From assembly GCF_000444995.1 (NCBI RefSeq), contig NC_022041.1, positions 656,001 through 720,000 on the forward strand: a stretch of 64,000 bases of DNA. Reading direction: 5' to 3'. Within the stretch, counting starts at the first letter, position 1, and the number at the start of each line of letters is the position of its first letter. This document shows, one piece after another, positions 28,254-37,222 of the stretch. Under the pieces are notes generated by a model. It searched no databases. It worked only from the letters and a program-made list of their open reading frames with translations, and was not told the origin of the DNA. This DNA is from Paracoccus aminophilus JCM 7686 (GTDB lineage Bacteria; Pseudomonadota; Alphaproteobacteria; Rhodobacterales; Rhodobacteraceae). The position numbers were made by a program, and so were the translations under genes.

Positions 28254-29144
28254 ATGAGATCATCCAAATCCCGTTCGCGTAACAAGTCGAACCGCCAACG
28301 CACGTTGGGCAATATTGTCAATCGTGTCTTTGATTCCTCGGGTCCCGAGGGCAAAGTGCGGGGAACTCCGCAACAAATTATCGAGAAATACCTGACGCTT
28401 GCTCGCGATGCGCAGCTTTCGAACGATCGCGTTGCTGAACAAAGCTTCCTGCAACATGCCGAGCATTACACCCGCCTTCTGGGCGAGGCGCAGCGCGAAA
28501 TGGCAGAACGCCAGCAGCAATATTCCGGTCAACGCGACGACGACAACCGTGAAGACGGCAATGAGGGCGCGGGGCAGGGCGGCAATGGACGTCCCTATCG
28601 CGACGACCAGCCGCGCGATGATCGCAACCGCGACAATCGTGCTCGGGATGACCGTGCCCGGGATGATCGCTCTCGCGACGATCGCCCCCGTGACGAGCGT
28701 GCCCGCGATGATCGTCCGCGTGAGGACCGCCCCCGCGAAGATCGGGCGCGCGAGTCGCGTGAAGATCGTCCGCGTGACGAACAGCGCCCGCGCGAAGACC
28801 GCCGCCAGCCCCGAGAGGTCGTTGTCGCACAAGCGCCGGTGACGCCCGAGGTGACGGCGCTTGAGGAAGCGCAATCCGTTGTTGCTCATTCGGTTGTCGC
28901 CGAAGCTGCGGAAGATGCAGGCCTGCCGCTTGCCATTGGCAGCGAAAGCGGCCCGGTCGAGACCCCCGAGACCGTCGCTGAGGTCAAGGAAGACGAGCGT
29001 CCGGCGCAACGCCGCCGCGCTCCGCGTGCGCCCGCCGCACCGCGCACCACGGCTCCGCGTGCCGCTGCACCCCGCAGCCGCAAGAAAGCCGAGCCCGCCG
29101 CTGAAACCTCGCAAGAGGAAGTCGGCGAAGGCAACGGCCAGTAA
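28254..29144 (+). CDS. DUF4167 protein with long Arg/Asp-rich tract
   Basis: A 296-aa protein. The N-terminal ~95 residues match DUF4167, an alphaproteobacterial domain of unknown function (RSRNKSNRQRTLGNIVNRVF; VRGTPQQIIEKYLTLARDAQ). About residues 115-185 form a charged low-complexity tract of RDDRARDDRSRDDRPRDER-type repeats, and the C-terminal half is Ala/Pro/Arg-rich. The basic start and Arg/Asp repeats suggest nucleic-acid or condensate behaviour, which is inference. There is no good Shine-Dalgarno before the ATG at 28254; a later start is possible but would cut the domain. Converges on rsmA. Confidence 0.88.
   Translation: MRSSKSRSRNKSNRQRTLGNIVNRVFDSSGPEGKVRGTPQQIIEKYLTLARDAQLSNDRVAEQSFLQHAEHYTRLLGEAQREMAERQQQYSGQRDDDNREDGNEGAGQGGNGRPYRDDQPRDDRNRDNRARDDRARDDRSRDDRPRDERARDDRPREDRPREDRARESREDRPRDEQRPREDRRQPREVVVAQAPVTPEVTALEEAQSVVAHSVVAEAAEDAGLPLAIGSESGPVETPETVAEVKEDERPAQRRRAPRAPAAPRTTAPRAAAPRSRKKAEPAAETSQEEVGEGNGQ
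28606..28806 (+). repeat. Degenerate tandem repeat coding Arg/Asp(Glu)-rich tract
   Basis: Short units based on CGNGATGATCGN/CGTGACGATCGC recur through this stretch and encode RDDR, RDER and REDR blocks. They resemble the repeats at the end of rpsF. Confidence 0.6.
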
Positions 29145-29159
29145 GCCTTGTAATCCGGC

Positions 29160-30008
29160 CTAGCGCGGCGCTTCGGCGACCGCGCGGGCCAAAGCGCAGA
29201 ACTGCTCAAGGCCGATTTCCTCGGCCCGTGATGTCGGCGCGATCCCCGCCTCTTCCAGCAGACGTTCGATCTCGGGGTGAATGCCCTTGAGCGAGGCGCG
29301 AAGCATCTTGCGCCGCTGGTTGAAGCCCGCGGCGACAACACGGCTGAGAACCTTCGCGTCCGCCGGATAGCGCGGCGCGTCCAGCGCGGTCAGATGAACC
29401 ACAGCAGAATGGATCTTGGGTGCGGGCACGAAAGCCTCGGGCGGCAGCGTCATCACGATCTTCGCATCCGCCCGCCATTGCGCCAGCACCGCCAGCCGGC
29501 CATAGGCCTTGCTGCCCGGCAGCGCCACGATGCGCTCGGCCACTTCTTTTTGGAACATCAGCGTCAGCGATTGCCAGAACGGCGGCCAGTCCTTCGGCGT
29601 CAGCCAACGGATCAAAAGCTCTGTGCCGACATTATACGGCAGGTTGGCGACAATGCGGATCGGCGCCTGAACATGGGCCAGAGGGTCGATCTCGAGCGCG
29701 TCGCCCTCGATCACCTCAAGCCGCCCCGGATAGGCCGCCGCGATCTCGGCCAAAGCGGGCAGGGCGCGTGCGTCTTTCTCGATCGCGAGCACCTTGCGCG
29801 CACCCTCGGCCAAAAGCCCGCGCGTCAAACCGCCCGGCCCGGGGCCAACCTCGATCACATCGGAGCCGGAGAGATCCCCCGCCGCCCGCGCAATCTTGGC
29901 GGTGAGGTTGAGATCGAGCAGGAAGTTCTGACCAAGCTGCTTTTTCGCACGCAGATCATGGCGCGCGATAACATCGCGCAAAGGCGGCAGACCGTCGATC
30001 GCGCTCAT
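29160..30008 (-). CDS. rsmA: 16S rRNA dimethyladenosine transferase
   Basis: Dimethylates the two adjacent adenines near the 3' end of 16S rRNA (KsgA). The 282-aa protein shows [20 protein letters not shown], the SAM motif [16 protein letters not shown] and the catalytic [16 protein letters not shown] chose the ATG at 30008 ([14 protein letters not shown]); the open frame continues upstream through an intergenic repeat. It is last of the lptFGD-surA-pdxA-rsmA gene string, but a GC-rich repeat element separates it from pdxA. Confidence 0.96.
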   Translation of the reverse strand: MSAIDGLPPLRDVIARHDLRAKKQLGQNFLLDLNLTAKIARAAGDLSGSDVIEVGPGPGGLTRGLLAEGARKVLAIEKDARALPALAEIAAAYPGRLEVIEGDALEIDPLAHVQAPIRIVANLPYNVGTELLIRWLTPKDWPPFWQSLTLMFQKEVAERIVALPGSKAYGRLAVLAQWRADAKIVMTLPPEAFVPAPKIHSAVVHLTALDAPRYPADAKVLSRVVAAGFNQRRKMLRASLKGIHPEIERLLEEAGIAPTSRAEEIGLEQFCALARAVAEAPR

Positions 30009-30043
30009 CGGCAGGTCGCAAACTGGCGGAGCGGATGGGACGC

Positions 30044-30099
30044 GCAGCCGGGGGTTTTGCACCCCCGGAACCCCCGCAGGATATTTGAACATGAAAGAC
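30044..30099. repeat. GGATATTT intergenic element with hairpin (copy 2)
   Basis: CCGGGGG TTTTGCA CCCCCGG forms a strong hairpin, followed by a C-rich spacer and AGGATATTTGAACATGAAAGAC. A matching copy lies in inverted orientation at 31088-31131, so the pair flanks pdxA. A weaker third relative is at 13356. Confidence 0.6.
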
Positions 30100-30102
30100 G
30101 GG

Positions 30103-31062
30103 TCATCTGCGCGAAGCCATTTCAGAAGCAAGTTTCAGAGCAGCAATGGTGCTTGCCGGATCGGCAATGCCTTTGCCTGCGATATCAAAGGCCGTGCCAT
30201 GATCCGGCGAGGTGCGGATGAAAGGCAGGCCAAGCGTCACATTGACGCCGCCCGAGAAGTCGAGAGTCTTGATCGGGATGAGCGCCTGGTCATGATAGGC
30301 GCAGATGGCCGCATCATAGCCCGCACGGGCGGGGGCGTGGAACATCGTATCGGCAGGAAGCGGGCCGCGAAGTGCGAGCCCTTCTTCGCTCAGCCGAGCG
30401 ATGAGCGCTCGCATCCACTCGTCCTCTTCATGCCCCATCACGCCATGTTCCCCCGCATGGGGATTAAGCCCGGCGATTGCGAGGCGTGGGTGGGCAATGC
30501 CGAAATCTCGTGACATCGCCGCGGCGGTAATCCGGATGCAGCGCTCGATAAGGTCGGGCGTTAGCGCGGTTGGCACCTCGCGAAGCGCAAGGTGGATGGT
30601 TGCGGGGACAACCCGGCACGGCGGGGAGACCGTCGTCGAGGCAAGCATCATGACGACATCAACATCTCCGGCCAGATGGGCGAGATATTCGGTATGGCCG
30701 GGGAAGGGGAATGCCGCGCCTGCTTTCAGGGCCTGTTTGTTGATCGGCAAGGTGCAGATGCCACTGGCTTCGCCTGATATGGCGAGAGCGACGGCACGCG
30801 CAATCACATCGATCACGCCCTGAGCGTTTCGCGGATCGGGTTGGCCGGGCAGGCGCGGTGCGGGGAAATCGTGGCGCAGAACCGGCAGCACACCCGCCTC
30901 AACCGGATCAGAGAGGTGTTCGACCTCTTGCCAGATGGTGTCTGCGGGCAAATGCGCGGGGTCGCCCAGATAGACATAGGGGATCCCCGCGCTCAGGGCT
31001 TTCGGCGCTAGCTCGGGACCGATCCCGGCAGGCTCGCCGCAGGTCAGGATGATGGGCTTCAT
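30103..31062 (-). CDS. pdxA: 4-hydroxythreonine-4-phosphate dehydrogenase
   Basis: NAD-dependent step of pyridoxal phosphate synthesis (DXP-dependent route). The 319-aa protein has the N-terminal [16 protein letters not shown]. Metal-binding histidines lie in [29 protein letters not shown] and [17 protein letters not shown], and the C-terminal substrate loop [20 protein letters not shown] is present. I chose [13 protein letters not shown] at 31062; the upstream MDRAELK (31083) is possible. Members of one intergenic repeat family sit on both sides. It lies between surA and rsmA as in most Gram-negative bacteria. Confidence 0.95.
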   Translation of the reverse strand: MKPIILTCGEPAGIGPELAPKALSAGIPYVYLGDPAHLPADTIWQEVEHLSDPVEAGVLPVLRHDFPAPRLPGQPDPRNAQGVIDVIARAVALAISGEASGICTLPINKQALKAGAAFPFPGHTEYLAHLAGDVDVVMMLASTTVSPPCRVVPATIHLALREVPTALTPDLIERCIRITAAAMSRDFGIAHPRLAIAGLNPHAGEHGVMGHEEDEWMRALIARLSEEGLALRGPLPADTMFHAPARAGYDAAICAYHDQALIPIKTLDFSGGVNVTLGLPFIRTSPDHGTAFDIAGKGIADPASTIAALKLASEMASRR

Positions 31063-31087
31063 CTTGAGCTCAGCTCGATCCATCTTT

Positions 31088-31131
31088 GTCTTTCATGTCG
31101 AAATATCCCGGGGTCCGGGGCAGAGCCCCGG
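31088..31131. repeat. GGATATTT intergenic element with hairpin (copy 3, inverted)
   Basis: On the minus strand: CCGGGGC TCT GCCCCGG (31115-31131), then ACCCCGGGATATTTCGACATGAAAGAC ending at 31088. It has the same order as copy 2 (hairpin, C-rich spacer, GGATATTT, ATGAAAGAC). Confidence 0.6.
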
Positions 31132-31151
31132 TCTGGGCAGGTCTGGGCAGC

Positions 31152-32417
31152 TCAAGGACGCCGGATGATCGCATCGGCGCGCAGCTCGGCCATGAAGGCG
31201 TCGGCTGCGGCGGAAACCTTGCGGTTAAAGACCTCATCGCGCACCTGTTCGCGCGAGGGCGTCGCATCCTCGGGCGGCGTTGCGGGCAAGGCGCCGTCCT
31301 CTTTCTTCGGCTGGATCAGCGGCACGGCGGGCTGGTTTTCCTCGGCGGCGAGAAGCGCCGGGGTGCGTTTACACAGCATGACGATGTCGCCGCCGAAGAC
31401 GGTGGCTTCGTTCTCGTCAAGCGTGGCGAGAACGAGCCCGGTATCCGCCGGGATCTGGCCCAGATCGGCGGTCTGCTCGATCAGCCGATCCGCCGGAAGC
31501 GGGCGGGCGACCGCATAGAGATCCGAGCAATTGCGCAGGGTTGCCGCCACGCGTCTGGCCTCGGACATATCGCCGAGACGCAGGCGCAGATATTGCAGCT
31601 GCTGATCCTTGGCTCCGGCGCGCACCGTGCCCCGGGTGTCGCGAAGATAGAAGAGAACCACGGCGCCCTGCACCGACAAGGGCGCGCTGACCTGACCCGG
31701 ATGCATCGACAGGATGATGGGGCGCAGAGAGGGCGGCAGGTGCGACAGCGAGGTCCAGGGCAGGCGACCGCCGTTCTCGGCCGAGCGCGTTGCCGAATGC
31801 TGGCGTGCCGCGGCGGCGAAATCACCTTCCGAATGGATCGAGGCAGCCAGACGCTCGACCTCGGCATGGACCCGATCTTCCTGACCTTCGGGGGCAGGGA
31901 CAATCATCTCGGACAAGAGCACATCCTGGACCTTCGGCGTCGAGATGACCTTGGTGAATTCCTGATTGATCTCGGCATCCGAGACCCGCACCATCGGCAC
32001 GACGCGTGCGCGCACGACATCGCGCCAGACCAGACCCGCCGTCACGAAATCGCGAAAGATCTGGGGATCGACGCCGTTCTGGCCGAGAAGCTGAATGAAC
32101 TGCTCGCTCGAAAGACCGCCGCGTGAGGCGAATTCGGTTTCGGCGGTCTGGATCTGCGCGGGGGTCGCGACGATATCCATCTGCTTGGCCGCGATGATGC
32201 GCAACCGATCCTCGATCAGCGCCTTTTCCGCCCCGGCGCGGTTGGCGTCGGGGGCGCGCAAAAGCTCCATGAACTTCAGGCGTTGGTCGATGTCGAACTG
32301 GGTGATGACGCCTTCGTTGACATAGACCACCGGCCGGAACGGGTTAGACTGCGCAAAAACCGGGACGGTTCCGCTCAGAACCGCTGCCATTGCAACACCA
32401 AGAATTACTCGCCGCAT
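31152..32417 (-). CDS. surA: SurA-like periplasmic peptidyl-prolyl isomerase
   Basis: Periplasmic chaperone for outer-membrane protein assembly. Of the 421 aa, residues 1-22 form a signal peptide (MRRVILGVAMAAVLSGTVPV, then FAQ). The SurA N-terminal helical domain follows (VNEGVITQFDIDQRLKFMEL), and one parvulin-type domain lies at about 178-285 with SATRSAENGGRLPWTSLSHL. An extended C-terminal region completes the chaperone fold. It lacks the second parvulin domain of E. coli SurA, as in other alphaproteobacteria. It sits 30 bases after lptD, whose product is a classic SurA client. Confidence 0.92.
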   Translation of the reverse strand: MRRVILGVAMAAVLSGTVPVFAQSNPFRPVVYVNEGVITQFDIDQRLKFMELLRAPDANRAGAEKALIEDRLRIIAAKQMDIVATPAQIQTAETEFASRGGLSSEQFIQLLGQNGVDPQIFRDFVTAGLVWRDVVRARVVPMVRVSDAEINQEFTKVISTPKVQDVLLSEMIVPAPEGQEDRVHAEVERLAASIHSEGDFAAAARQHSATRSAENGGRLPWTSLSHLPPSLRPIILSMHPGQVSAPLSVQGAVVLFYLRDTRGTVRAGAKDQQLQYLRLRLGDMSEARRVAATLRNCSDLYAVARPLPADRLIEQTADLGQIPADTGLVLATLDENEATVFGGDIVMLCKRTPALLAAEENQPAVPLIQPKKEDGALPATPPEDATPSREQVRDEVFNRKVSAAADAFMAELRADAIIRRP

Positions 32418-32447
32418 CGCGTTCCTCTGAGCATGTTTGGCCGGACC

Positions 32448-34814
32448 TTAGCGCAGGCAGGCGCGCCGCGCCACCGTTCCCCGACCTTCTTTCTGTTTGC
32501 CGAACCCGCCAAGGCGGATACCGAGATCGAATGTCGTTTCCGGTTTGAGGTCGCCCGACGAGGTGAAGCGCCGCTCGAGCCCCATTTCCATGGTCACGCA
32601 TTCATTGCGGTATTCCAGCCCGAAGGCGGCCTTCTGGGCGCGGTCGGCGGTGAAATCATAGCGGGTTTCCGTGGTCGCCCACCAGCCGTCACGGACCTGC
32701 CAGCCCGCAGTGGCGGTCAATTCCGAGACATCGCGTAGCCGGTCCTCGTTCGGATCGGCGTTCATCCACAGATAACCGGCCGAGAGTTGCAGTCCGGGCT
32801 TCAGCCAGCCCAGTCGCAGCTCGTTGCGGCTGATCGAGAAGGAATCGTCGAAAAGCGCGCGGTTGGCGATCGCCAGCCCGTCATTGCTGCTGTAATGCGC
32901 AGCCAGCAGCCAGTCGGATTGCTTGCCGCCCAAGGGCCCCGAGCCGTAGAAAGCGGGGTCCGGATCGGTGCGGAAGACGCGACCGCCGGTCAAGGCAATC
33001 GACCAGCCCGCCGGATCGATCCGCGTCCAGGTCATCCCGGCATTCACCCGAAGCCCGCTTTCGCGCTGATCCCAGCCCGGAAAGCGGTCGAGCGAGAAGA
33101 GGTTGCCCTCGTCGAATTCGATCAGATAGCTGTCCTCATTCGGAACGTCGCGGCTCCAATCACGTTTGGGCGACCAGACGACTTGCAGCACCGGCTCGAG
33201 GATATGGGTGACGGCTCCGGCCGAGCGCATCAGCGGCCAGCGCAGCTCGCCCGCGAGGATCGGATCGATTCGCGCGAACCAGTTGTCATACCGGCTGTCC
33301 TGCGAGATGTGGTAAAGATCGGCGTCGATCTCGGTCTGAAGCGCGCCGACGAAGCCATAGGGCAGGATCTCGCTGCGGCGCCAGTCGAAGTTCACCGAGC
33401 TGCGGGCCATGTCGCGGCCGAAGGCATCCGCTTTCGAGGACCGGCGATGGCCGTGCAGCGACCATTCCAGCCCGGCCTCGCCGCCGATCCAGCCACCCGG
33501 ACGCCAGCGCCGCATCCAGATCGCATCGGCGACCAGCGAGGGGGTGAAGCTGTCGATCTCATCCGAGCGCAGGGATTCGTAATTGCCGATCCGGGCATAG
33601 ACCAGCTTGTCGCGCTGGATCCGGTCAAGGGTCACACCGCTCCAGAGCCGGTCGGCGTCGGTGATGTCGTAATCGAGCAGATAGTTGCGGTCGGTCGCGG
33701 TCTGGACCTGCACGCCCAGACGATAGCCGCGCGGCAGGGAAAACTGCGCCGCGCCGAACAGATAGCCGCGCGTGGTGCCGGGGTCGATGTCATCGCGGGT
33801 GATGCCGCCGTTGATCTCCATCGCGCCATTGGTGAAGGCTTGGCGATAGCGCAGCTCGAGCGTGCGGGTGCGGCTGACCGAGACATAGGGCGTGACCGTG
33901 ACATCGGCATGATCGCCGAGCGTCACGAAATAGGGAAACTTCATCCCGAAGCCCAGCTGCGAGGTGGTGCGGATCAGTGGGCGCAAAAAGCCGCTCATGC
34001 GTTCGACCGTCGGATCGGGCGCGGTCAGCGAGGGCAGCGCGCCGACCGGAATGCCAAAGGCGCGAAACTGCGGCTGGTCGAAATGCAGCGTATGCTTTTC
34101 CGCGTCATGGGTGATTGCGCGGGCGCGGATTTCCCACAAAGGCGTCGGATTGGCGGCGCAGATCTGGCAGCTTGACGCCACGACCCGGTCCATCGTGGTG
34201 AAGCGGCCTTCGCCGGTGCGGCGGATCTCGCGGGCGGCAAGCTGCATCTCGCGCGCCAGAACCAGACGTGCGCCGCGCAGGATGCCGTCCTTCATATTGC
34301 GGTCGAGCTGAGCGGAATCGGCGATGACGATGGTTTCGTCATCCGTGCCGGTCTTGCCGGGCTCGGTCAGATGGATCGGACCGGCGATGGTGACCGTGCC
34401 GTTCTGGCTGTCATAGATCACCTGAGAGGCAATCAGTCGCGTGCCCTTGTACCAGACCACGACCCCGCCCGAGGCGGTCAGCGTCTTTTCGCCCGACAGC
34501 GCGACATTATCGGCCAGAACGGTTGCGGCGTCGCCCTGCGTGTTGGTCGGGCCGCCGAAGGTGATGCTGTGATTGCGCGGCGCGCGTGCGACCGAGGGCA
34601 GGCTCGAGGCATCGGTGCCGTCGCCAACGCGCTTGTCGCTCGACGGGGTTTCCGTCGGCGCGAGCGCGGGCCCGTGCGAGCTGCCCAGCTGAACCGGCGG
34701 CGGCGGATAATAGGGGCTGTCGTCTTGCGCGAAAGCCGGAAGCGGCAGAAGCACTGAAAGCAGCAGGGCCGTTTTGCCCAACCGTCCTGCTTTGCCCGTT
34801 CTTGCCGCCGACAT
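32448..34814 (-). CDS. lptD: LPS-assembly protein LptD
   Basis: Outer-membrane beta-barrel that inserts lipopolysaccharide into the outer leaflet. The 788-aa protein has a signal peptide (LLLSVLLPLPAFA) and an N-terminal OstA/jellyroll domain from about 60 to 250 (AATVLADNVALSGEKTLTAS; GVVVWYKGTRLIASQVIYDS). A large barrel follows. Cysteines at SSCQIC (N-domain) and NECVTM (near the C-terminus) could form the inter-domain disulfides. I chose the ATG at 34814, preceded by GGAGG and overlapping the lptG stop by one base (TGATG). Operon lptF-lptG-lptD-surA. Confidence 0.97.
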   Translation of the reverse strand: MSAARTGKAGRLGKTALLLSVLLPLPAFAQDDSPYYPPPPVQLGSSHGPALAPTETPSSDKRVGDGTDASSLPSVARAPRNHSITFGGPTNTQGDAATVLADNVALSGEKTLTASGGVVVWYKGTRLIASQVIYDSQNGTVTIAGPIHLTEPGKTGTDDETIVIADSAQLDRNMKDGILRGARLVLAREMQLAAREIRRTGEGRFTTMDRVVASSCQICAANPTPLWEIRARAITHDAEKHTLHFDQPQFRAFGIPVGALPSLTAPDPTVERMSGFLRPLIRTTSQLGFGMKFPYFVTLGDHADVTVTPYVSVSRTRTLELRYRQAFTNGAMEINGGITRDDIDPGTTRGYLFGAAQFSLPRGYRLGVQVQTATDRNYLLDYDITDADRLWSGVTLDRIQRDKLVYARIGNYESLRSDEIDSFTPSLVADAIWMRRWRPGGWIGGEAGLEWSLHGHRRSSKADAFGRDMARSSVNFDWRRSEILPYGFVGALQTEIDADLYHISQDSRYDNWFARIDPILAGELRWPLMRSAGAVTHILEPVLQVVWSPKRDWSRDVPNEDSYLIEFDEGNLFSLDRFPGWDQRESGLRVNAGMTWTRIDPAGWSIALTGGRVFRTDPDPAFYGSGPLGGKQSDWLLAAHYSSNDGLAIANRALFDDSFSISRNELRLGWLKPGLQLSAGYLWMNADPNEDRLRDVSELTATAGWQVRDGWWATTETRYDFTADRAQKAAFGLEYRNECVTMEMGLERRFTSSGDLKPETTFDLGIRLGGFGKQKEGRGTVARRACLR

Positions 34815-35941
34815 CAGCCGTCCTCCAATTGTAGTAATGCGCCGAGCGCAAGGAAAAGCGCAGCGAGCGGGGGCGCCCATCCTGCCACAATGGGCGGAAT
34901 CGAGCCGCTGTCGCCTAGCACTTGCGCTAGATTACGCAAGAAGAACAGACCGACGCCGCAAGCGAAAGCGCCGAGAACCAGCAGCCCCATTTTCCTTCCG
35001 CGCATGTGGCGCATGGTGAACACTGCCGCAATCGCGACCATGGCCGCCATCAGCAGCGGACGCGCCAGCTCGACCTGGAACCAGACCTTGTGTCGCTGCG
35101 CAGAAAATCCTGCGCGCTCAAGGCCTTGAATGAATTCCGGCAATTGCCAGAACGGCACCGAATCGGGCTGGCCAAAGCCGTCGCGGATGCGGTCGGCGGT
35201 CAGATCGGTCGGAATTTCGTAGGTGGCGAAGGTCTGGGCCTCGGTTTCGGGGTTGCTTGCGGTCAGCGGCCAGCCCTTGCTGTCGCGCAAATGCCACGCG
35301 CCATTTTCCAGACGCGCTTCGGCTGCGTCGATGCGTCCGGTCGGGCCCTGTTCCGGCGTGAAGAGCATGAAGGTCGCGTGATAAAGCGTCGTGGCATCGG
35401 GGCTCGCGCGGTTGGCGCGGATCACGACCTGACCCATTTCGGATTTGCCGTTGTTCTGCTCGGCCGGAACCCGCAGGCCCTGCCGCAGCCAGACCACGGA
35501 ATTATCAAGGCTGATCGCCTCGCCGCTTTTGGATTGGATGCGCGCGACCATGGCATCATATTGTTTTTCCGTGGCTGCGACCATCGGATTGAGCAAACCG
35601 ACGCTGAGACATCCGACCAGCGCCGCCGTGATCGCGGGCGCGGCCAGAACCCTGAGGCCCGAGCGGCCCGAGGCGCGGATCGCCACGAGCTCCGAGCTGC
35701 GCGACAGGTTCAGGAAAAGCGCGATCCCCGCCAGCACCGTGATCAGCGGCAGGATCGAATAGAAGCTGCTGGTGATGTTCAGAGCGGCCAATTGCGCCGC
35801 CCGGGTCAGGCCGATTCCCGCATCCGAAAAACGGCGCGATTGCTCGACCATCTCGATCAGGAAGAGAATCGCCAGAAAGATTGCGGCGATGATCAGCAAG
35901 AGCCGCAGGAAGCGGCGTCCGACATAGGCCGAGAGAATCAT
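34814..35941 (-). CDS. lptG: LPS export ABC transporter permease LptG
   Basis: Inner-membrane permease that, with LptF and LptB, extracts LPS from the membrane. The 375-aa protein has six membrane segments: three in the N-terminal third (YVGRRFLRLLLIIAAIFLAI and two more) and three at the C-terminus, around a periplasmic jellyroll of about 180 residues. Start MILSAYVGRRFL at 35941; its ATG overlaps the lptF stop by four bases. The ATPase LptB is not encoded in this window. Confidence 0.95.
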   Translation of the reverse strand: MILSAYVGRRFLRLLLIIAAIFLAILFLIEMVEQSRRFSDAGIGLTRAAQLAALNITSSFYSILPLITVLAGIALFLNLSRSSELVAIRASGRSGLRVLAAPAITAALVGCLSVGLLNPMVAATEKQYDAMVARIQSKSGEAISLDNSVVWLRQGLRVPAEQNNGKSEMGQVVIRANRASPDATTLYHATFMLFTPEQGPTGRIDAAEARLENGAWHLRDSKGWPLTASNPETEAQTFATYEIPTDLTADRIRDGFGQPDSVPFWQLPEFIQGLERAGFSAQRHKVWFQVELARPLLMAAMVAIAAVFTMRHMRGRKMGLLVLGAFACGVGLFFLRNLAQVLGDSGSIPPIVAGWAPPLAALFLALGALLQLEDG

Positions 35942-37062
35942 GCGCTCTCTCCTTTCCGGATGCATTTGGGGCGTGCGGCAAGCCAAAGCGCGACAAGACA
36001 GATCGCCGCACCGACCAGCGCCGGGACCCAGACCAGCGGCCATTTCGAGGCGTCGCGCTCGACCTGGCTGGTCAAGGCGGTGTCGAGGAATTGGACGAAG
36101 ATCAGCGCCATCACCGACCAGATCAACTGCTTCCAGACGCCGAAGCGGCTGAAGTTGCCCAAGAGCAGCATGGCAAAGCCGAGCATGGCGGTGACGGGCG
36201 ACAGGAAGGGCTTGGCCAGCCGCTCGAACGCCTCGGCGCGGGCCTTGTCATAGGTCGAGCCGGTCGCCTGCAACAGCTCGGGCGAGGGCCAGAACAGCGC
36301 GGGCGTCGAATAGGTGCGCAGATCGCGACTTTTGGTTTTCGCAGGCCCCAGCACCGCGCCGAGGTCATAGGTCATATCGGTGAAGCGGGTCAGCGACAGG
36401 CTTTGGCGGCCATTGGTCTGGCGCAGCGTCTGGACCGAGCCCTGAACCATCAAAAGCTTCGGCCCGGTGTCTGAGCGGATCAGGTAAGCCTCTGATGCGG
36501 AATAGGTCTTTTCGTTCTTGAGATCGCGCGAATCCTGAAAGAACAGATCCTTCATGCGGCCATCATTGGCGATGTCGCGGATATAAAGCGTCAGCCCATC
36601 GGCCGGAAACTGGAAGACGCCGGGGCGCAGGAATTGCGCGGTGACGTTCTCGGCCAGCTCTTGTTGGCGGTCGGCCATGCGGGCGCGGGCGGCGGGCACC
36701 AGCCCATGGACCAGCACCGCCGACATGATCGCCACCAGAAAACCATAGACCAGCACCGGACGCGCCAGCCGCCAGGGCGACATGCCCGCGGCCTGCATCG
36801 CGACCAGCTCGGATTCCGAAGACAGCCGGTTCGTGCCATAGGCCGAGGCCGCAAAGGCCGCGATCGGCAGGACGACCGAGATGACCAAGGGCAGGGTGAG
36901 CGCGGTGAATTCGACCACGACCATCGCGGTCTGCCCGTCCGAGATCAGCTGTTCAAACAGGGAAACCGCGCGGTTGATCCAATAGACCGAAACCAGCACG
37001 AGGGCGAAGAACCCGAAGAGGGTCAGGAACTGAGACAGGATATATCGGTCAATGCGCGCCAT
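35938..37062 (-). CDS. lptF: LPS export ABC transporter permease LptF
   Basis: Partner permease of LptG. The 374-aa protein has the same fold: N-terminal membrane segments (RYILSQFLTLFGFFALVLVS), a periplasmic jellyroll domain and three C-terminal membrane segments. The segment FPADGLTLYIRDIANDGRMK is typical of LptF. I chose the ATG at 37062 (MARIDRYILSQF). It is first in the lptF-lptG-lptD-surA operon and divergent from pepA, with a 160-base intergenic region for both promoters. Confidence 0.95.
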   Translation of the reverse strand: MARIDRYILSQFLTLFGFFALVLVSVYWINRAVSLFEQLISDGQTAMVVVEFTALTLPLVISVVLPIAAFAASAYGTNRLSSESELVAMQAAGMSPWRLARPVLVYGFLVAIMSAVLVHGLVPAARARMADRQQELAENVTAQFLRPGVFQFPADGLTLYIRDIANDGRMKDLFFQDSRDLKNEKTYSASEAYLIRSDTGPKLLMVQGSVQTLRQTNGRQSLSLTRFTDMTYDLGAVLGPAKTKSRDLRTYSTPALFWPSPELLQATGSTYDKARAEAFERLAKPFLSPVTAMLGFAMLLLGNFSRFGVWKQLIWSVMALIFVQFLDTALTSQVERDASKWPLVWVPALVGAAICLVALWLAARPKCIRKGESA

Positions 37063-37222
37063 GTTTCCCTGCTCATTCGTCCCTGCTGGATGGTCCCTGC
37101 CGGTCTCGTGGCGCCTGATTAACGCCTCTGCTTGATTTGGAAAAGTCCCGGCTCTGGTCAAGACGGGACGAGGTGACTAGGTTTCCTCCAAATTGGCAAT
37201 TCTTTCCGAACAGGCAATGCGC

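Noticed and set aside
28600..28800. CRISPR-like repeat array
   Set aside because: The repeats are short, in frame and coding (Arg/Asp tract), without spacers of even length.
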